64,000 bases of DNA from Micromonospora profundi (GTDB lineage: Bacteria > Actinomycetota > Actinomycetes > Mycobacteriales > Micromonosporaceae). Below, piece by piece: positions 63,686-64,000 of this stretch. The stretch covers positions 6,450,501 through 6,514,500 of the forward strand of contig NZ_JAATJK010000001.1 of the NCBI RefSeq assembly GCF_011927785.1, read 5' to 3'. Below the pieces are notes generated by a model. That model was not told the DNA's origin. It saw only the letters and a list, made by a program, of their open reading frames with translations, and did not search any database. Position 1 is the first letter of the stretch, and every line of letters starts with the position of its first letter. A program made the position numbers and the translations under genes.

Positions 63686-64000
63686 GAGGTTTCCGTTGGC
63701 CGCCGCCGCCCGACGGAGGCCCCCGCACCTGGGGGCCGGGTCCGGGCGGGCCGCGTACCGGTCGGCCGGCGCTGCCGGAGCCGGAGACCGAACTGGTCGC
63801 CACCCCGCACGGCGTGCGGCTGGAGCGGCTGGTCACCGGCACCGGTGATCCGGTCACCGTGTTCGCGCACGGGCTGGGCAACGGGATCGCCACCACCCGA
63901 CCGTTCGGCAGCGGGGTGACCGGCCGCAAGGTGTTCTTCCAGTTCCGTGGGCACGGCCGCTCCGAAGCGCCGGACGGCCCGTGGAACTACCTGGACCTCG
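63682..64000 (+). CDS. Alpha/beta hydrolase, N-terminal part (cut by window edge)
   Basis: The first 106 codons are visible. A Pro/Gly-rich head (1-40) leads into the hydrolase core with VTVFAHGLGN (oxyanion loop) and FRGHGRSE. The nucleophile and later residues lie outside the window. GTG 63682 overlaps the DUF2516 stop by 4 bases, so the four-gene XRE to hydrolase operon is continuous. Confidence 0.82.
   Translation, partial: MRGFRWPPPPDGGPRTWGPGPGGPRTGRPALPEPETELVATPHGVRLERLVTGTGDPVTVFAHGLGNGIATTRPFGSGVTGRKVFFQFRGHGRSEAPDGPWNYLDL

Overview
The window is chromosomal DNA of a very high-GC actinomycete. Gene content, frequent GTG/TTG starts, mycothiol synthase, actinobacterial PHO boxes and GGAAGGG/CCCTTCC palindromes point to Micromonosporaceae, most likely Micromonospora. 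This assignment rests on gene content and memory of related genomes, not on a search. I see no rRNA, tRNA, CRISPR array, transposase or phage gene.

Layout. 1-2.1 kb: the end of a nitrate/nitrite-type sensor cluster cut by the left edge. 2.5-6.3 kb: an unusual hydrolase-ABC ATPase fusion with its permease. 6.5-9.9 kb: a DoxX protein, a SAM-I riboswitch driving threonine synthase, a structured RNA with its own promoter and terminator, and a tandem GNAT. 9.9-17.5 kb: PaaN, cold-shock protein, a Pro/Gly-rich membrane protein, GroEL under two CIRCE elements, and acetyltransferases. 17.6-30 kb: a multi-membrane-span subtilase, glycerol-3-phosphate dehydrogenase, an FAD-linked oxidase, HD, FUSC, PrsW, a stand-alone GroES and an AI-2E family permease. 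30-34 kb: DinG-type helicase, DUF402 and an ECF41 sigma factor. 34-43 kb: a phosphate block (PPK2, DUF47-Pit, pstSCAB) with two PHO boxes. 43-50 kb: mshD, a polysaccharide deacetylase, glnR, an LmeA-like protein, and a cysteine leader peptide ahead of a thiosulfate sulfurtransferase-sseC operon. 50-55.6 kb: apparently inserted accessory genes (an unrecognised two-gene module, an orphan winged-helix regulator, a secreted protein, a debranching-type glycosidase, SCP2 and DsrE proteins). 55.6-60.7 kb: nitrobindin, PabC, Fur, YgfZ, BKACE and a class 3 asparaginase. 60.9-64 kb: hydrolase, XRE regulator, HBHA-like protein, DUF2516, and a hydrolase cut by the right edge.

How it works together. The 34-59 kb stretch resembles a conserved actinobacterial nutrient block: phosphate uptake (Pit, Pst) and polyphosphate use (PPK2), nitrogen control (GlnR), thiol metabolism (MshD) and sulfur transfer (rhodanese, SseC). 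From memory the order recalls M. tuberculosis Rv0811c-Rv0821c and S. coelicolor SCO4137-SCO4180. The XRE-HBHA-DUF2516 order at the right end recalls Rv0474-Rv0476.

Regulation visible in the DNA includes the riboswitch, CIRCE, PHO boxes, GlnR-box-like sites, an attenuator-like leader ORF, and several promoters whose -10 hexamer lies 6-8 nt before the start codon, suggesting leaderless transcripts. The observations I would check first are the structured RNA at 8731-8857, the cysteine leader at 48471-48563, the two-gene module at 49995-50919 and the hydrolase-ABC fusion at 2501-5365.
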